DNA of 16,775 nt from an uncultured Oscillospiraceae bacterium (GCA_905212515.1 CAJMEU010000050.1:1-16775), one strand, 5' to 3'. Numbered from the stretch's first letter, positions 7,200 through 13,615 are shown. Made by a program: numbers and translations. Notes: generated by a model not told the origin, from the letters alone.

Positions 7200-8045
7200 A
7201 TGGCGGGGAAAAAACGGCCGGGCTTTACGCTGATCGAGCTGATCGTGGTGCTGGTCATCATGGCGGTTTTGGCCGCCGCGGCCATCCCCCGCCTGATGGG
7301 ATACATCGATACCAGCAAAGCGACGCTGTGCGCCACCAACAAGGCGGAACTGCTGCGCATGCTGAAGGCGGATGAGGTGGCCCGGGGACAGGGCAAAAAA
7401 TTGGAGACCGATCAATTGCAGGCTTTGTTTGCCCAGCTTCTCACCCAGGAAGAGGACCTGCGCTGTACGGCCGGCGGTACGTACACGGTCAGCCGCGGTA
7501 CCGACGCCGCCATCGTCGTCAACTGTTCCAAGCATGACGATACTTATGGCTTCAACATGGGCCAGGTCATCCAGGACATCGGCTCCGCAAAGCCGGGCAC
7601 TCTGCCGAAGGTCCCTGTCGATTCCACGGCGATCAACACGCAGAATTTGCCGATCGTGGCGCAGGCGCTGAAGGACATGGGCTTCAATATGGACGCCCAA
7701 GGGGTCAAAACCTGGGCCTACAAGCCCCACGCGGACGGCAAAAACAATTATGTGTACTGGACGACCGAGGCCATCACCCTGGAGGACGTGAAAGAGAATA
7801 ATGTCGTCCAGCTGAATAATTACAATTCCGCGAAAAAGACCTACACCGCGGGCTATGTGAGGCTGGTGGAGAAGAAGGAGGGGGGCACCCCTTACCCGTC
7901 GATCACCGACAGTGACGGCCTGGCTGATTTTTATGAGTATAAGAAGATCAAGCAAACCGACGAAACCAAAGCCAGCTTTGATAAGACCTACGCGATCTTC
8001 CTGAAAATGACCCCGGCAAAGACAAAAACCCCGGGCGATCCATAA
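7200..8045 (+). CDS. Type IV prepilin-like protein (pseudopilin)
   Basis: A 281-aa protein with a class III prepilin signal: a short basic leader ending KRPG, cleavage expected after Gly8, then FTLIE with the conserved Glu at mature position 5 and a hydrophobic helix to about residue 30. After the helix comes a mostly hydrophilic domain of about 250 residues. It includes a CTAGGTYTV segment and a later NCSKH, a Cys/Gly-Gly pattern seen in other Firmicute pilin-like proteins. It would be anchored in the membrane and exposed outside. ATG 7200 is preferred, with AGAGGTG 6 bases before it; a GTG 9 bases upstream is an alternative. No prepilin peptidase, assembly ATPase or platform protein is in the window, so it either uses a system encoded elsewhere or acts alone. 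The palindrome at 7149 suggests regulated expression. Confidence 0.8.
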   Translation: MAGKKRPGFTLIELIVVLVIMAVLAAAAIPRLMGYIDTSKATLCATNKAELLRMLKADEVARGQGKKLETDQLQALFAQLLTQEEDLRCTAGGTYTVSRGTDAAIVVNCSKHDDTYGFNMGQVIQDIGSAKPGTLPKVPVDSTAINTQNLPIVAQALKDMGFNMDAQGVKTWAYKPHADGKNNYVYWTTEAITLEDVKENNVVQLNNYNSAKKTYTAGYVRLVEKKEGGTPYPSITDSDGLADFYEYKKIKQTDETKASFDKTYAIFLKMTPAKTKTPGDP

Positions 8046-8060
8046 AAGGTGGTGAACATC

Positions 8061-8165
8061 GTGAAACGCTGCATTGCGGCAGCCGGAATAGAAGAAAAAA
8101 CAGAACAAATCAGGAGGAGATCCTATGTCTATTCCGGCAGAAAAGCTATATCCGCGCACGGGTGA
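8061..8165 (+). CDS. Possible 34-aa small ORF overlapping the acetyltransferase start
   Basis: A GTG-started frame of 34 codons begins 15 bases after the prepilin stop. AAAGG/GGTGG lies just before it, and a second in-frame GTG is at 8052. The product is basic in its second half (IRRRSYVYSGRK). It runs through the ribosome binding site of the acetyltransferase and stops 41 bases inside that gene, in another frame. It may be a translational leader or coupling peptide, or simply chance; there is no homology I recognise. Confidence 0.25.
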   Translation: MKRCIAAAGIEEKTEQIRRRSYVYSGRKAISAHG

Positions 8166-8775
8166 CAAACAGACTGTTTACCTGCGCGCCGCAGTCAAAG
8201 GCCCCAATATCTCTGTGGGCCCTTACACGATGTACAACGATTTCGTCGATGACCCGGCCGATTTTGAAAAGAACAACGTGCTTTATCACTATCCCATCAA
8301 CCACGACCGCCTGTCCATCGGGAAATTCTGTTCCATAGCCTGTGGGGCAAAGTTCCTCTTCACCAGCGCAAACCACGCGATGCAGTCCCTTTCCACCTAT
8401 CCTTTTCCCTTGTTTTTTGAGGAATGGGGCACGCCCGTTTCCCAAGTGCCCGAAGCCTGGGACAACCGGGGCGATATCGTGGTGGGCAATGATGTGTGGA
8501 TCGGCTATGAGGCGGTGATCCTCTCCGGCGTCCACATCGGCGATGGGGCCATCGTCGGCGCGCGCGCCGTCGTCACCAGGGACGTGGCGCCTTTCACCAT
8601 CGTGGGGGGCGTGCCGGCCCGGCCTATCCGCAAGCGCTTTGACGAAAAGACGATCCGGCAGCTGGAGGCCCTGCGCTGGTGGGACCTGCCGCCGCGGCGG
8701 CTCAAGAAGCTTTTGCCCATTTTGCGGGGCGGGGACGCCGGGGCTTTGGCCGCGGCCCTGGAACAGATGCAATAA
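8125..8775 (+). CDS. Vat/CatB-type O-acetyltransferase (xenobiotic acetyltransferase family)
   Basis: A 216-aa cytoplasmic enzyme of the left-handed beta-helix acyltransferases that move acetyl from acetyl-CoA to a hydroxyl group. It follows the plan of streptogramin A acetyltransferases (Vat) and CatB. Landmarks are LYHYPIxxDxLxIGKFCSI (about 53-71), the catalytic His84 in SANH with the following STYPF, GDIVVGNDVWIG (116-127), the hexapeptide turns HIGDGAIVGARAVVT, the CoA-site VGGVPARPIRKRF (160-172), and the closing LRWWDLP. AGGAGG 7 bases before ATG 8125 fixes the start. Many chromosomal relatives act on unknown substrates, so resistance should not be assumed. Base composition is that of the host, not of the AT-rich island that follows. 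Its terminator appears to be split by that island. Confidence 0.85.
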   Translation: MSIPAEKLYPRTGDKQTVYLRAAVKGPNISVGPYTMYNDFVDDPADFEKNNVLYHYPINHDRLSIGKFCSIACGAKFLFTSANHAMQSLSTYPFPLFFEEWGTPVSQVPEAWDNRGDIVVGNDVWIGYEAVILSGVHIGDGAIVGARAVVTRDVAPFTIVGGVPARPIRKRFDEKTIRQLEALRWWDLPPRRLKKLLPILRGGDAGALAAALEQMQ

Positions 8776-8789
8776 AAAAGGCGGGCGCC
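8774..8789 (+). terminator. Left half of a split bidirectional terminator
   Basis: AAAAAAGGCGGGCGCC directly follows the acetyltransferase stop. It has the form of the first arm of a terminator like the one at 13647-13675 (A run, GC stem), but its partner GGCGCCCGCC is found only at 10120-10129, on the far side of the AT-rich island. Uninterrupted, it would serve both convergent genes. Confidence 0.55.
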
Positions 8790-8804
8790 CAAAGGGTAGC
8801 ACTC

Positions 8805-8814
8805 ATAAGGAAGT
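8805..8814 (+). repeat. Left inverted repeat of the island
   Basis: ATAAGGAAGT, the exact reverse complement of 10095-10104. The 15 bases outside each copy agree at only a few positions. Confidence 0.5.
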
Positions 8815-8826
8815 AATTTAGTAATT

Positions 8827-8870
8827 GCAGGGCGGCATGGTCAAAAGCTATGCCGTTCTGCTTTTTCTTT
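8827..8870 (+). terminator. Rho-independent terminator near the left end of the island
   Basis: GCAGGGCGGCAT (8827-8838) pairs with ATGCCGTTCTGC (8850-8861), using two G-U pairs that form only in plus-strand RNA, and is followed by TTTTTCTTT. No gene of the island lies upstream of it, so it would stop transcripts entering from the acetyltransferase, or it is left over from a longer element. Confidence 0.75.
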
Positions 8871-8875
8871 GCCGT

Positions 8876-8959
8876 TCAATAGATTATACCGCCGATTTTG
8901 TATGTAACCGTTTTGCTTAGCGGATTGCCCCTTTGTGGCAGTAAATTATTGTGTGCCAT
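8876..8959 (-). pseudogene. Degenerate short ORF, faintly like small transposon-encoded proteins
   Basis: A 27-codon minus-strand frame starting at 8959 ends in KTVTYKIGGIIY before a stop. Small TnpW-type proteins of Firmicute transposons have a similar Thr-hydrophobic-Lys-Ile-Gly then Tyr pattern near their start. The resemblance is short, the frame is broken and there is no convincing ribosome binding site, so this is only a hint that the island derives from a transposon or integrative element. Confidence 0.18.
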
Positions 8960-9113
8960 TTCTCGTTTCTGTTCTATTCCATTTCCGTCCTTTCCTCGTT
9001 TCGTAATGTAATATGTGGCTGATACCAAAGGAGGCAGAAAAGCCAAAAGACAAGAGGCTAAAAAGTCGTAACAAGTAATATTCCACTCATATTCGCCCTA
9101 TAAGGGATGTAAT

Positions 9114-9142
9114 TTGAACAACCAAAATTGTATGCTGATAGT
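9114..9142 (+). promoter_or_regulatory. Possible promoter of the XRE gene
   Basis: TTGAAC (9114-9119) and GATAGT (9137-9142) are separated by 17 bases and precede the start codon by about 25 bases. GGGGGT at 9155-9160 is the only ribosome-binding-like sequence, 7 bases before ATG 9168. Confidence 0.4.
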
Positions 9143-9167
9143 GTAAAAAAGTTTGGGGGTATTCATT

Positions 9168-9638
9168 ATGAACCAAATTGCAATAGGTAATTTCATTACA
9201 AAAAAACGAAAAGAACAAAACCTAACCCAAGCGCAACTTGCTGAACGATTAGGTGTTTCAAACAAAACAATTTCAAAATGGGAAACAGGAAAGTGTATGC
9301 CAGATTATTTAATCGTTGAGCTGTTGTGCAAGGAACTGAACATCACACTTGCAGAATTGATGAACGGCGAAGAAGATGAAAAAAGCATACACACTTACGA
9401 TAATGAGCAGATTGTAACTATGCTCAAAGATATGAAGAAGTTAAAGAACACCAAAATGATGTTGATAGGATTTGTCCTAATCATTACGGGAATTGTGATG
9501 CTTGTACTTTCGCAGATATTCGGGGGGACTGATCTTCAAGATTTTCTTTCTGGATTTATGATAATAGTATCTATTTTCAATATGCTTTCAGGTGTCTTCC
9601 TTCTCGGCCGCTGGATGGCGAATAACAAGGAGAATTGA
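9168..9638 (+). CDS. XRE-family HTH regulator with two C-terminal membrane helices
   Basis: A 156-aa protein with an XRE/Cro helix-turn-helix at residues about 7-62 (LTQAQLAERLGVSNKTISKWETG, the typical scaffold), a short acidic linker (66-80) and two predicted membrane segments at about 96-117 and 128-148. It is therefore a membrane-tethered DNA-binding protein, a type often found next to small membrane proteins or transporters in Firmicutes and their mobile elements. Codon use is AT-rich, unlike the genes on either side of the island. The start at 9168 is supported by the HTH beginning a few residues later; an in-frame TTG at 9153 is less likely. The stop overlaps the ribosome binding site of the 59-aa membrane protein, so the two are made together. 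Target genes are unknown. Confidence 0.85.
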   Translation: MNQIAIGNFITKKRKEQNLTQAQLAERLGVSNKTISKWETGKCMPDYLIVELLCKELNITLAELMNGEEDEKSIHTYDNEQIVTMLKDMKKLKNTKMMLIGFVLIITGIVMLVLSQIFGGTDLQDFLSGFMIIVSIFNMLSGVFLLGRWMANNKEN

Positions 9639-9647
9639 GGTGCATCT

Positions 9648-9827
9648 ATGAGCAAGAAAAGAATATTGTACTTTATTGGAATTGCATTGGCGGTAATTGG
9701 GCTTGTATGCTTTGCAATTTGCATATTTCAAGAGGGTGATAACCAGCTGCTATTTAACTTGGGGATACTGTGTAATTCTATTGCTTTTTTGATTTCCTGC
9801 ATAGCAAGGAAAAAGAGGAAACGATAG
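9648..9827 (+). CDS. Small two-helix membrane protein (59 aa)
   Basis: A 59-residue protein with a short basic start (MSKKR), two predicted membrane segments (about 7-27 and 33-52) and a very basic tail (ARKKRKR), implying both ends are cytoplasmic. GAGGTG at 9637-9642 overlaps the XRE stop codon and lies 5 bases before the ATG, so translation is coupled to the XRE gene. Composition is AT-rich like its partner. I do not recognise a family. Its pairing with a membrane-tethered XRE protein suggests a sensing partner or an immunity-like function, which is inference only. Confidence 0.65.
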   Translation: MSKKRILYFIGIALAVIGLVCFAICIFQEGDNQLLFNLGILCNSIAFLISCIARKKRKR

Positions 9828-10006
9828 AGTTATTAAGTTCAAAACCATCTAATCCAATGACTTCATCAAATAGTTGCTTTTAGGGTAGGAATGTTACGCA
9901 GTAGAGGGAGAAATCCCCTTGATTTATGCGGCTTTTAGAGTATGAAAATTACATAGCCGATATTTTATCTGTAAACCCTCAAAAACGGCGTTTTAGTGCG
10001 AAACAA

Positions 10007-10052
10007 AAAGCAGAGAGCCGACCACTTGTGAAAGTGATTAACTCTCTGCTTT
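10007..10052. terminator. Nested hairpin ending the XRE/membrane-protein transcript
   Basis: An 11-bp outer stem, AAAGCAGAGAG (10007-10017) and CTCTCTGCTTT (10042-10052), encloses an inner CACTT/AAGTG stem. The T run is short (TTTGTT), and A-rich sequence precedes it, so it could work in either direction. It lies about 180 bases after the last island gene. Confidence 0.5.
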
Positions 10053-10094
10053 GTTGCATCTGTTTGTCAGCCGTTAAATTAGTGCGTTTCCAAA

Positions 10095-10104
10095 ACTTCC
10101 TTAT
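10095..10104 (-). repeat. Right inverted repeat of the island
   Basis: ACTTCCTTAT, the exact reverse complement of 8805-8814. The distance to the adjacent GC-rich arm (15 bases) equals that on the left. Confidence 0.5.
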
Positions 10105-10119
10105 CGGCGTTCATCTAAT

Positions 10120-10140
10120 GGCGCCCGCCCTTTGCTCTTT
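10120..10140 (-). terminator. Right half of a split bidirectional terminator
   Basis: GGCGCCCGCC is followed by CTTTGCTCTTT. Read on the minus strand it is the first arm of a terminator just downstream of the kinase gene, but its second arm and T run lie beyond the island at 8774-8789. As it stands, the kinase transcript would run into the island's hairpins instead. Confidence 0.5.
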
Positions 10141-10153
10141 ATGAAACGGTCGC

Positions 10154-11185
10154 TTACCGCTGCACACGGCCGGAACCGTCGCCGCCGGCCAGCTTTTCCA
10201 CTTCGGCAACACTCACGAAGTTGTAGTCGCCCTCGATGGAGTGCTTCAGCGCCGAAGCGGCCACCGCGAACTCCACGGCCTCCTGGGTGCCTTTGCCGTC
10301 CAGCAGGGCGTAGATCAGGCCGCCGCCGAAGGAATCGCCGCCGCCGATGCGGTCGATGATATGCAGATGGTACAGCTTGGAGAAGCAGTACTCGTCGCCG
10401 GCTGCGTCGTACAGCATGGCGCTCCAGTCGTTGTCAAAAGCGGATTTGCTCTCGCGCAGGGTGATGGCCACCTTCTCGAAGCCGAATTTGTCCGCCAACT
10501 GCTTGGCCACGCTCTTGTAGCCTTCCTTATTCAGTGCGCCGGCGGTGATGTCCGTGGCTTCCGCCTCAATGCCGAACACGTCCTTGGCGTCCTCCTCGTT
10601 GGAGATGCACACGTCCACATACTGGCACAGCTCGGTCATGGCGGCGCGGGCTTCGGCGCGGGTCCACAGTTTGCCGCGGTAGTTCAAATCGCAGCTGATC
10701 TTCACGCCCTTGGCCTTGGCGGCCTTGCAGGCCTCTTTGCAGATCTCCACCACATTGGCGCCCAGCGCCGGCGTGATGCCGGTAAAATGGAACCAGGACG
10801 CGCCCTCGAAGATGGCGTCCCAATCGAAATCGGCCGTAGTGGCCTCGGCGATGGCCGAGTGCGCGCGGTCGTAAATGCACACGCTGGGCCGCTGGGCGGC
10901 GCCTTTTTCGTTGAAATAAATGCCCACGCGGTCGCCGCCGCGGGTGATGTCGTCGGTGTTCACGCCATAGCGGCGCAGGCTGTTCACCGCCATTTGGCCG
11001 ATGGCATGGGCGGGCAGCTTGGTCACGTAGTGGGCGTCCAGGCCGTAATTGGCCAGGCTCACCGCCACGTTGGCCTCACCGCCGCCGAAGGTGGCCTCGA
11101 AGGAGTCCGTCTGCACGAAGCGCAGGTAGTCGTAGGGCTGCAGACGCAGCATCAATTCGCCGAAGGTCACAACTTTTTTACTCAT
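10154..11185 (-). CDS. kdgK: PfkB-family 2-keto-3-deoxygluconate (KDG) kinase
   Basis: A 343-aa cytoplasmic ribokinase-fold sugar kinase. KDG kinases phosphorylate 2-keto-3-deoxygluconate to KDPG, the step linking hexuronate breakdown to the Entner-Doudoroff aldolase. Landmarks are FGELMLRL at the start, the GGGEANVAVSLANYG substrate motif (about 33-47), the YDRAHSAIA segment typical of KDG kinases, CDLNYRGKLW, and the anion-hole/catalytic block DRIGGGDSFGGG, where the base Asp follows GGG rather than the GAG of many PfkB enzymes. Length fits the family. AAGGAGAG 9 bases before the ATG sets the start. It is the last gene of a minus-strand pair, 37 bases after the HAD gene, and its terminator is disrupted by the AT-rich island. 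KDG kinase is the best reading; a related ketohexonate kinase is possible. Confidence 0.85.
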   Translation of the reverse strand: MSKKVVTFGELMLRLQPYDYLRFVQTDSFEATFGGGEANVAVSLANYGLDAHYVTKLPAHAIGQMAVNSLRRYGVNTDDITRGGDRVGIYFNEKGAAQRPSVCIYDRAHSAIAEATTADFDWDAIFEGASWFHFTGITPALGANVVEICKEACKAAKAKGVKISCDLNYRGKLWTRAEARAAMTELCQYVDVCISNEEDAKDVFGIEAEATDITAGALNKEGYKSVAKQLADKFGFEKVAITLRESKSAFDNDWSAMLYDAAGDEYCFSKLYHLHIIDRIGGGDSFGGGLIYALLDGKGTQEAVEFAVAASALKHSIEGDYNFVSVAEVEKLAGGDGSGRVQR

Positions 11186-11222
11186 TGCTTTTTTCTCTCC
11201 TTTTTGCTTTTACAGGCTGCCG

Positions 11223-12065
11223 TCAGCCGCCCAGATTCTCAATAAACTGGGCCGCCTTTTGCGCGCCGTATGCCTTGTAAGTGCCGCCGCACAGGTGTCC
11301 CAGCGCCTCTTCGCGCAGCTCCCGCCAGCTCTCGGCCTCATGCCGCACCAGGATTGGATAATACCACACGCCGTTTGTATCGGCCGCCGCCTTATCTCCG
11401 GGCGCGTCCCCCACCATCAGCACATGGTCCGGTGCGTAGCCTTTTTTCAGCAGCTCGCCGATGCAGTGTGCCTTGCTGCCCGCGTCCTGCGCCAGCACGA
11501 TGTCCACCTGCTCCAGCAGGCCGTGGGCGCGCCATTCCTCTTCCACCGCATCCCGGTTCGCGCTGGACACAATGGCCACATCCGCCGCCCCGTGGGCCGC
11601 CGCGATGCCCTCGGCCACGCCGGGAAAAGGCTGCTTGTCCGCCTCGGGCAGTTGGGCGATGGCCGCGTTCACCGCCCGGGACCAGCGCAGTGCCTTGGCA
11701 AGGCACACGCTGCCCGTCTCGTTCACCGCGCGCTGCAGGGCGTCGTTGGAAAGTTCCTTGGCCTCCCGGGCCCAGCGGGCCAACTGCTCCACGCCCTCGA
11801 TGGGCGTGTACTGCCCGTCCACTTCCGTCAGCGCCATGGCCAGGCCCTTGAAGCGGTTGACGCCCCGCGTCATGGTGTACAGGTTGATGTCGTTCCAGCG
11901 CGCCAAAATCGGCTCGCGCCAGTCCTCCAGCCCCCACTCGGCCACCAGGCAGGGGCCGAAGCAGCGGATGTGTTTCACGTCCATGGTATCCATGGCGCAC
12001 CCATCCGAATCGATGCACACCAAATAGTCTTTTTTCTTTTGGAATGAATGAAATGGATCACACAT
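11223..12065 (-). CDS. HAD-superfamily hydrolase
   Basis: A 280-aa cytoplasmic phosphatase-like enzyme of the haloacid dehalogenase superfamily. Motif I is CIDSDG (17-22), with nucleophile Asp19 and acid/base Asp21; motif II is IVSSAN; the Lys of motif III is in GSKAHC; motif IV is MVGDAPGD. A helical cap of about 110 residues between motifs I and II suggests a C1-cap enzyme acting on a small phosphorylated metabolite. AAGGAG 8 bases before ATG 12065 supports the start. It has its own strong promoter and is followed 37 bases later by the KDG-type kinase, so it probably serves the same sugar-acid pathway, perhaps removing a toxic phosphorylated intermediate. The substrate cannot be stated. Confidence 0.8.
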   Translation of the reverse strand: MCDPFHSFQKKKDYLVCIDSDGCAMDTMDVKHIRCFGPCLVAEWGLEDWREPILARWNDINLYTMTRGVNRFKGLAMALTEVDGQYTPIEGVEQLARWAREAKELSNDALQRAVNETGSVCLAKALRWSRAVNAAIAQLPEADKQPFPGVAEGIAAAHGAADVAIVSSANRDAVEEEWRAHGLLEQVDIVLAQDAGSKAHCIGELLKKGYAPDHVLMVGDAPGDKAAADTNGVWYYPILVRHEAESWRELREEALGHLCGGTYKAYGAQKAAQFIENLGG

Positions 12066-12090
12066 CGTGGAAACTCCTTACTACATCATT

Positions 12091-12118
12091 ATTATAATCG
12101 GTTTTCAGCAAAAGTCAA
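12091..12118 (-). promoter_or_regulatory. Promoter of the HAD-kinase pair
   Basis: On the minus strand TTGACT (12113-12118) and a perfect TATAAT (12091-12096) are separated by 16 bases. The HAD start codon is about 25 bases downstream. The pair can therefore be expressed independently of the symporter upstream. Confidence 0.75.
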
Positions 12119-12150
12119 AATAAAAGAGCTGAGTTTGTCCCAAACCAGCA

Positions 12151-12181
12151 CCGTCCCGGGGCGGGGAACGCTCCGGGATGG
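12151..12181 (-). terminator. Weak hairpin after the second GPH gene
   Basis: CCGTCCCGG and CCGGGATGG form a 9-bp stem with one mismatch in minus-strand RNA, 13 bases after the symporter stop. No T run follows, so termination here is uncertain; it could stabilise the 3' end of the transcript. Confidence 0.3.
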
Positions 12182-12193
12182 CTGAAAGGGGAT

Positions 12194-13615
12194 TTATCCG
12201 TTTTGGGATTCGCGGCGCTCCTTGAGGATGGCCACGTTCTTCGCCACCTCTTTTTTGCCCAGGGGATACAGGAGGATCAGCAGCACCAGCACGATGATAT
12301 AAGCCAGCGCGGGCGCGCCGGTGACGATGTTGTAGATGCCGTCCACGGTGCTTTGGCTCTGCACCGCCGGGGGCTGGCCGGCAGCCGAGCTGATATAGCC
12401 GATGGCGCCCAGGGCGAAGCCGCCGATGCCGCCGGCCAGGGCCTGGCCCAGCTTGCGGCTGAAGGAGTAGATGGCGTACACGGTGCCGTCGTCGCGGCTG
12501 CCGGTCCGCACTTCCTGGTAGTCGATGATGTCGGTGATGAAGGCCCAGATCACCATGTTGAAGAAGCCCATGCCCACGGAGCCCACCAGCATCAGCACGA
12601 TGTACACCCAGGGATTGGTGGTGTGCAGCAGGAACAGCGCGCCGTAGCCCAGCACGGCCACGCCCACGCCCACGATGGAGCATTCCTTTTTGCCGAATTT
12701 ATCGGACAGAATGCGGGCGATGGGGGCCATGATCAGCATGGGGATGAAGCTGGCCAGGCTGGTGACGCTCATCAGCGCGGCGCTTTTGAAGTAATCGGTG
12801 AAGAGGTACACGTTCATGCTCTGGGTCAGCAGCTGGGCCAGCAGCATAGTCAGGGCCGCGCAGATGATGGCGATGAGGGCGCGGTTTTTCAGAAGGGCTT
12901 TCACCAGGGTGAAGAAGCCGGCGCCCTGTTCTTTTTTCTTGGTGGGCAGCTGCACGCGTTCAGTGGTCAGCTTGTAGCACAGGATATACGCCACCATGGC
13001 CAGAATGCCGAAGATGACGGCGGCCAGCAGAAAACGCTCGGGGATGACCACCTGGGCGCCGGTCTCCGTGGTGCGGAACAGGATCAGCGGGCTGATGAGC
13101 ATGATGGGGATGGCCGCGATCATGGCGCCGATGCTGCGGAAGGTGGAAAGGCTGGTGCGTTCGCCCGGGTCGGCGGTGATGACGGAAGCCATGGAGCCGT
13201 AGGGGATGTTGGCTGCCGTGTAGCACACGCTGCCCCACAGGATGTAAGTGACGAACATATACACCACTTTCATGCCATAGGGGAAATTGGCAGCCGGGTA
13301 CAGGTACATCAGCACGTTGATGATGAACAGGGGAATGGCCATGCGCTTCAGCCAGGGGCGGAAGCGGCCGTCCTTGGACGGGGGCAGGGTGTCCACCAAG
13401 CGGCCCATGCCCACGTCGGTAAAGGCGTCCACGCAGCGGGCGGTCAGGAACAGCACGCCCACCAGGTAGGGGGTGACGCCCAGCACGTCGGTGTAGAATT
13501 TCGTCAGATAGCTGGAGGCAAAGATAAAGGTGAAGTCGTTTGCTAAGTCGCCGCAAAGGTAACCTAGTTTGTCGCGCATCCCGAATGGGCGCACGGCGGC
13601 GGTCTTGTCTGTCAT
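12194..13615 (-). CDS. GPH-family (MelB-like) cation symporter, copy 2
   Basis: A 473-aa inner-membrane symporter of the glycoside-pentoside-hexuronide family with about 12 membrane helices. The N-terminal DKLGYLCGDLANDFTF, the region VDAFTDVGMGRLVDTLPPSKDGRFRPW (matching the DxxxDPxxG and loop 2-3 motif) and ADPGERTSLSTFRSIGA are family hallmarks; DIIDYQEVRTGSRDDGTVYA is the conserved loop 10-11 motif. GGAG 8 bases before ATG 13615 is preferred over an in-frame ATG 33 bases upstream that lies near the terminator tail. It follows the GH3 and GH2 glycosidases in the same direction, as GusB/UidB follows GusA in enterobacteria, so it likely imports the glycoside they cleave. A terminator stands between GH2 and this gene with no promoter after it. 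Confidence 0.9.
   Translation of the reverse strand: MTDKTAAVRPFGMRDKLGYLCGDLANDFTFIFASSYLTKFYTDVLGVTPYLVGVLFLTARCVDAFTDVGMGRLVDTLPPSKDGRFRPWLKRMAIPLFIINVLMYLYPAANFPYGMKVVYMFVTYILWGSVCYTAANIPYGSMASVITADPGERTSLSTFRSIGAMIAAIPIMLISPLILFRTTETGAQVVIPERFLLAAVIFGILAMVAYILCYKLTTERVQLPTKKKEQGAGFFTLVKALLKNRALIAIICAALTMLLAQLLTQSMNVYLFTDYFKSAALMSVTSLASFIPMLIMAPIARILSDKFGKKECSIVGVGVAVLGYGALFLLHTTNPWVYIVLMLVGSVGMGFFNMVIWAFITDIIDYQEVRTGSRDDGTVYAIYSFSRKLGQALAGGIGGFALGAIGYISSAAGQPPAVQSQSTVDGIYNIVTGAPALAYIIVLVLLILLYPLGKKEVAKNVAILKERRESQNG

Larger units (their letters stand above)
8776..9167. other. Gene-poor left part of the AT-rich island
   Basis: Between the acetyltransferase stop and the XRE start codon I see the half terminator, the left inverted repeat (8805-8814), a complete plus-strand terminator (8827-8870), a degenerate short reading frame on the minus strand (8876-8959) and a promoter for the XRE gene. 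A 21-codon frame at 9013-9078 has no ribosome binding site. The rest holds nothing I recognise. Confidence 0.6.
8790..10119. mobile_element. AT-rich inserted island with inverted ends and no transposase
   Basis: About 1.33 kb of markedly AT-rich DNA lies between host-like GC-rich genes. It carries an XRE regulator, a small membrane protein and terminators near both ends. A perfect 10-bp inverted repeat (ATAAGGAAGT at 8805-8814, its complement at 10095-10104) lies 15 bases inside a second inverted pair, GGCGGGCGCC at 8780-8789 and GGCGCCCGCC at 10120-10129. No target duplication or recombinase gene is visible. It may be a non-autonomous element or a shrunken remnant of a larger one. The exact outer boundaries depend on whether the GC-rich pair belongs to the element or to the host terminator. 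Confidence 0.55.
9828..10153. other. Gene-poor right part of the island and kinase 3' flank
   Basis: This stretch holds a hairpin terminator (10007-10052), the right inverted repeat (10095-10104), the right half terminator (10120-10140) and the end of the convergent kinase region. A 72-codon frame runs through both hairpin arms and is not credible as a gene. Nothing else is recognisable between 9828 and 10006. Confidence 0.6.

Noticed and set aside
9063..9075. AAGTCGTAACAAG, identical to the conserved sequence near the 3' end of 16S rRNA
   Set aside because: The match ends at 13 bases and no other rRNA sequence lies on either side, so it is not an rRNA gene or fragment.
9013..9078. 21-codon frame rich in Lys (ends KRLKSRNK)
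   Set aside because: There is no ribosome binding site and a stop lies just upstream in frame. It could be the tail of a lost gene of the island, but I cannot support that.
9889..9905. ATGTTACGCAGTAGAGG, similar to a short stretch next to class 1 integron attI sites
   Set aside because: The match is short and imperfect, with no integrase, attC site or core site nearby; treated as chance.
9926..10144. 72-codon plus-strand frame at the right end of the island
   Set aside because: It reads through both arms of the hairpin at 10007-10052, the inverted repeat and the half terminator, and has no ribosome binding site.
12203..13546. Long plus-strand open frame opposite the second GPH gene, and similar ones at 106-1473, 1347-2636, 4388-5353 and 13889-15001
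   Set aside because: They mirror well-supported genes on the other strand, have His/Gln/Gly/Ala-rich compositions with no domain pattern, and lack matching ribosome binding sites. They are a by-product of high-GC codon use.
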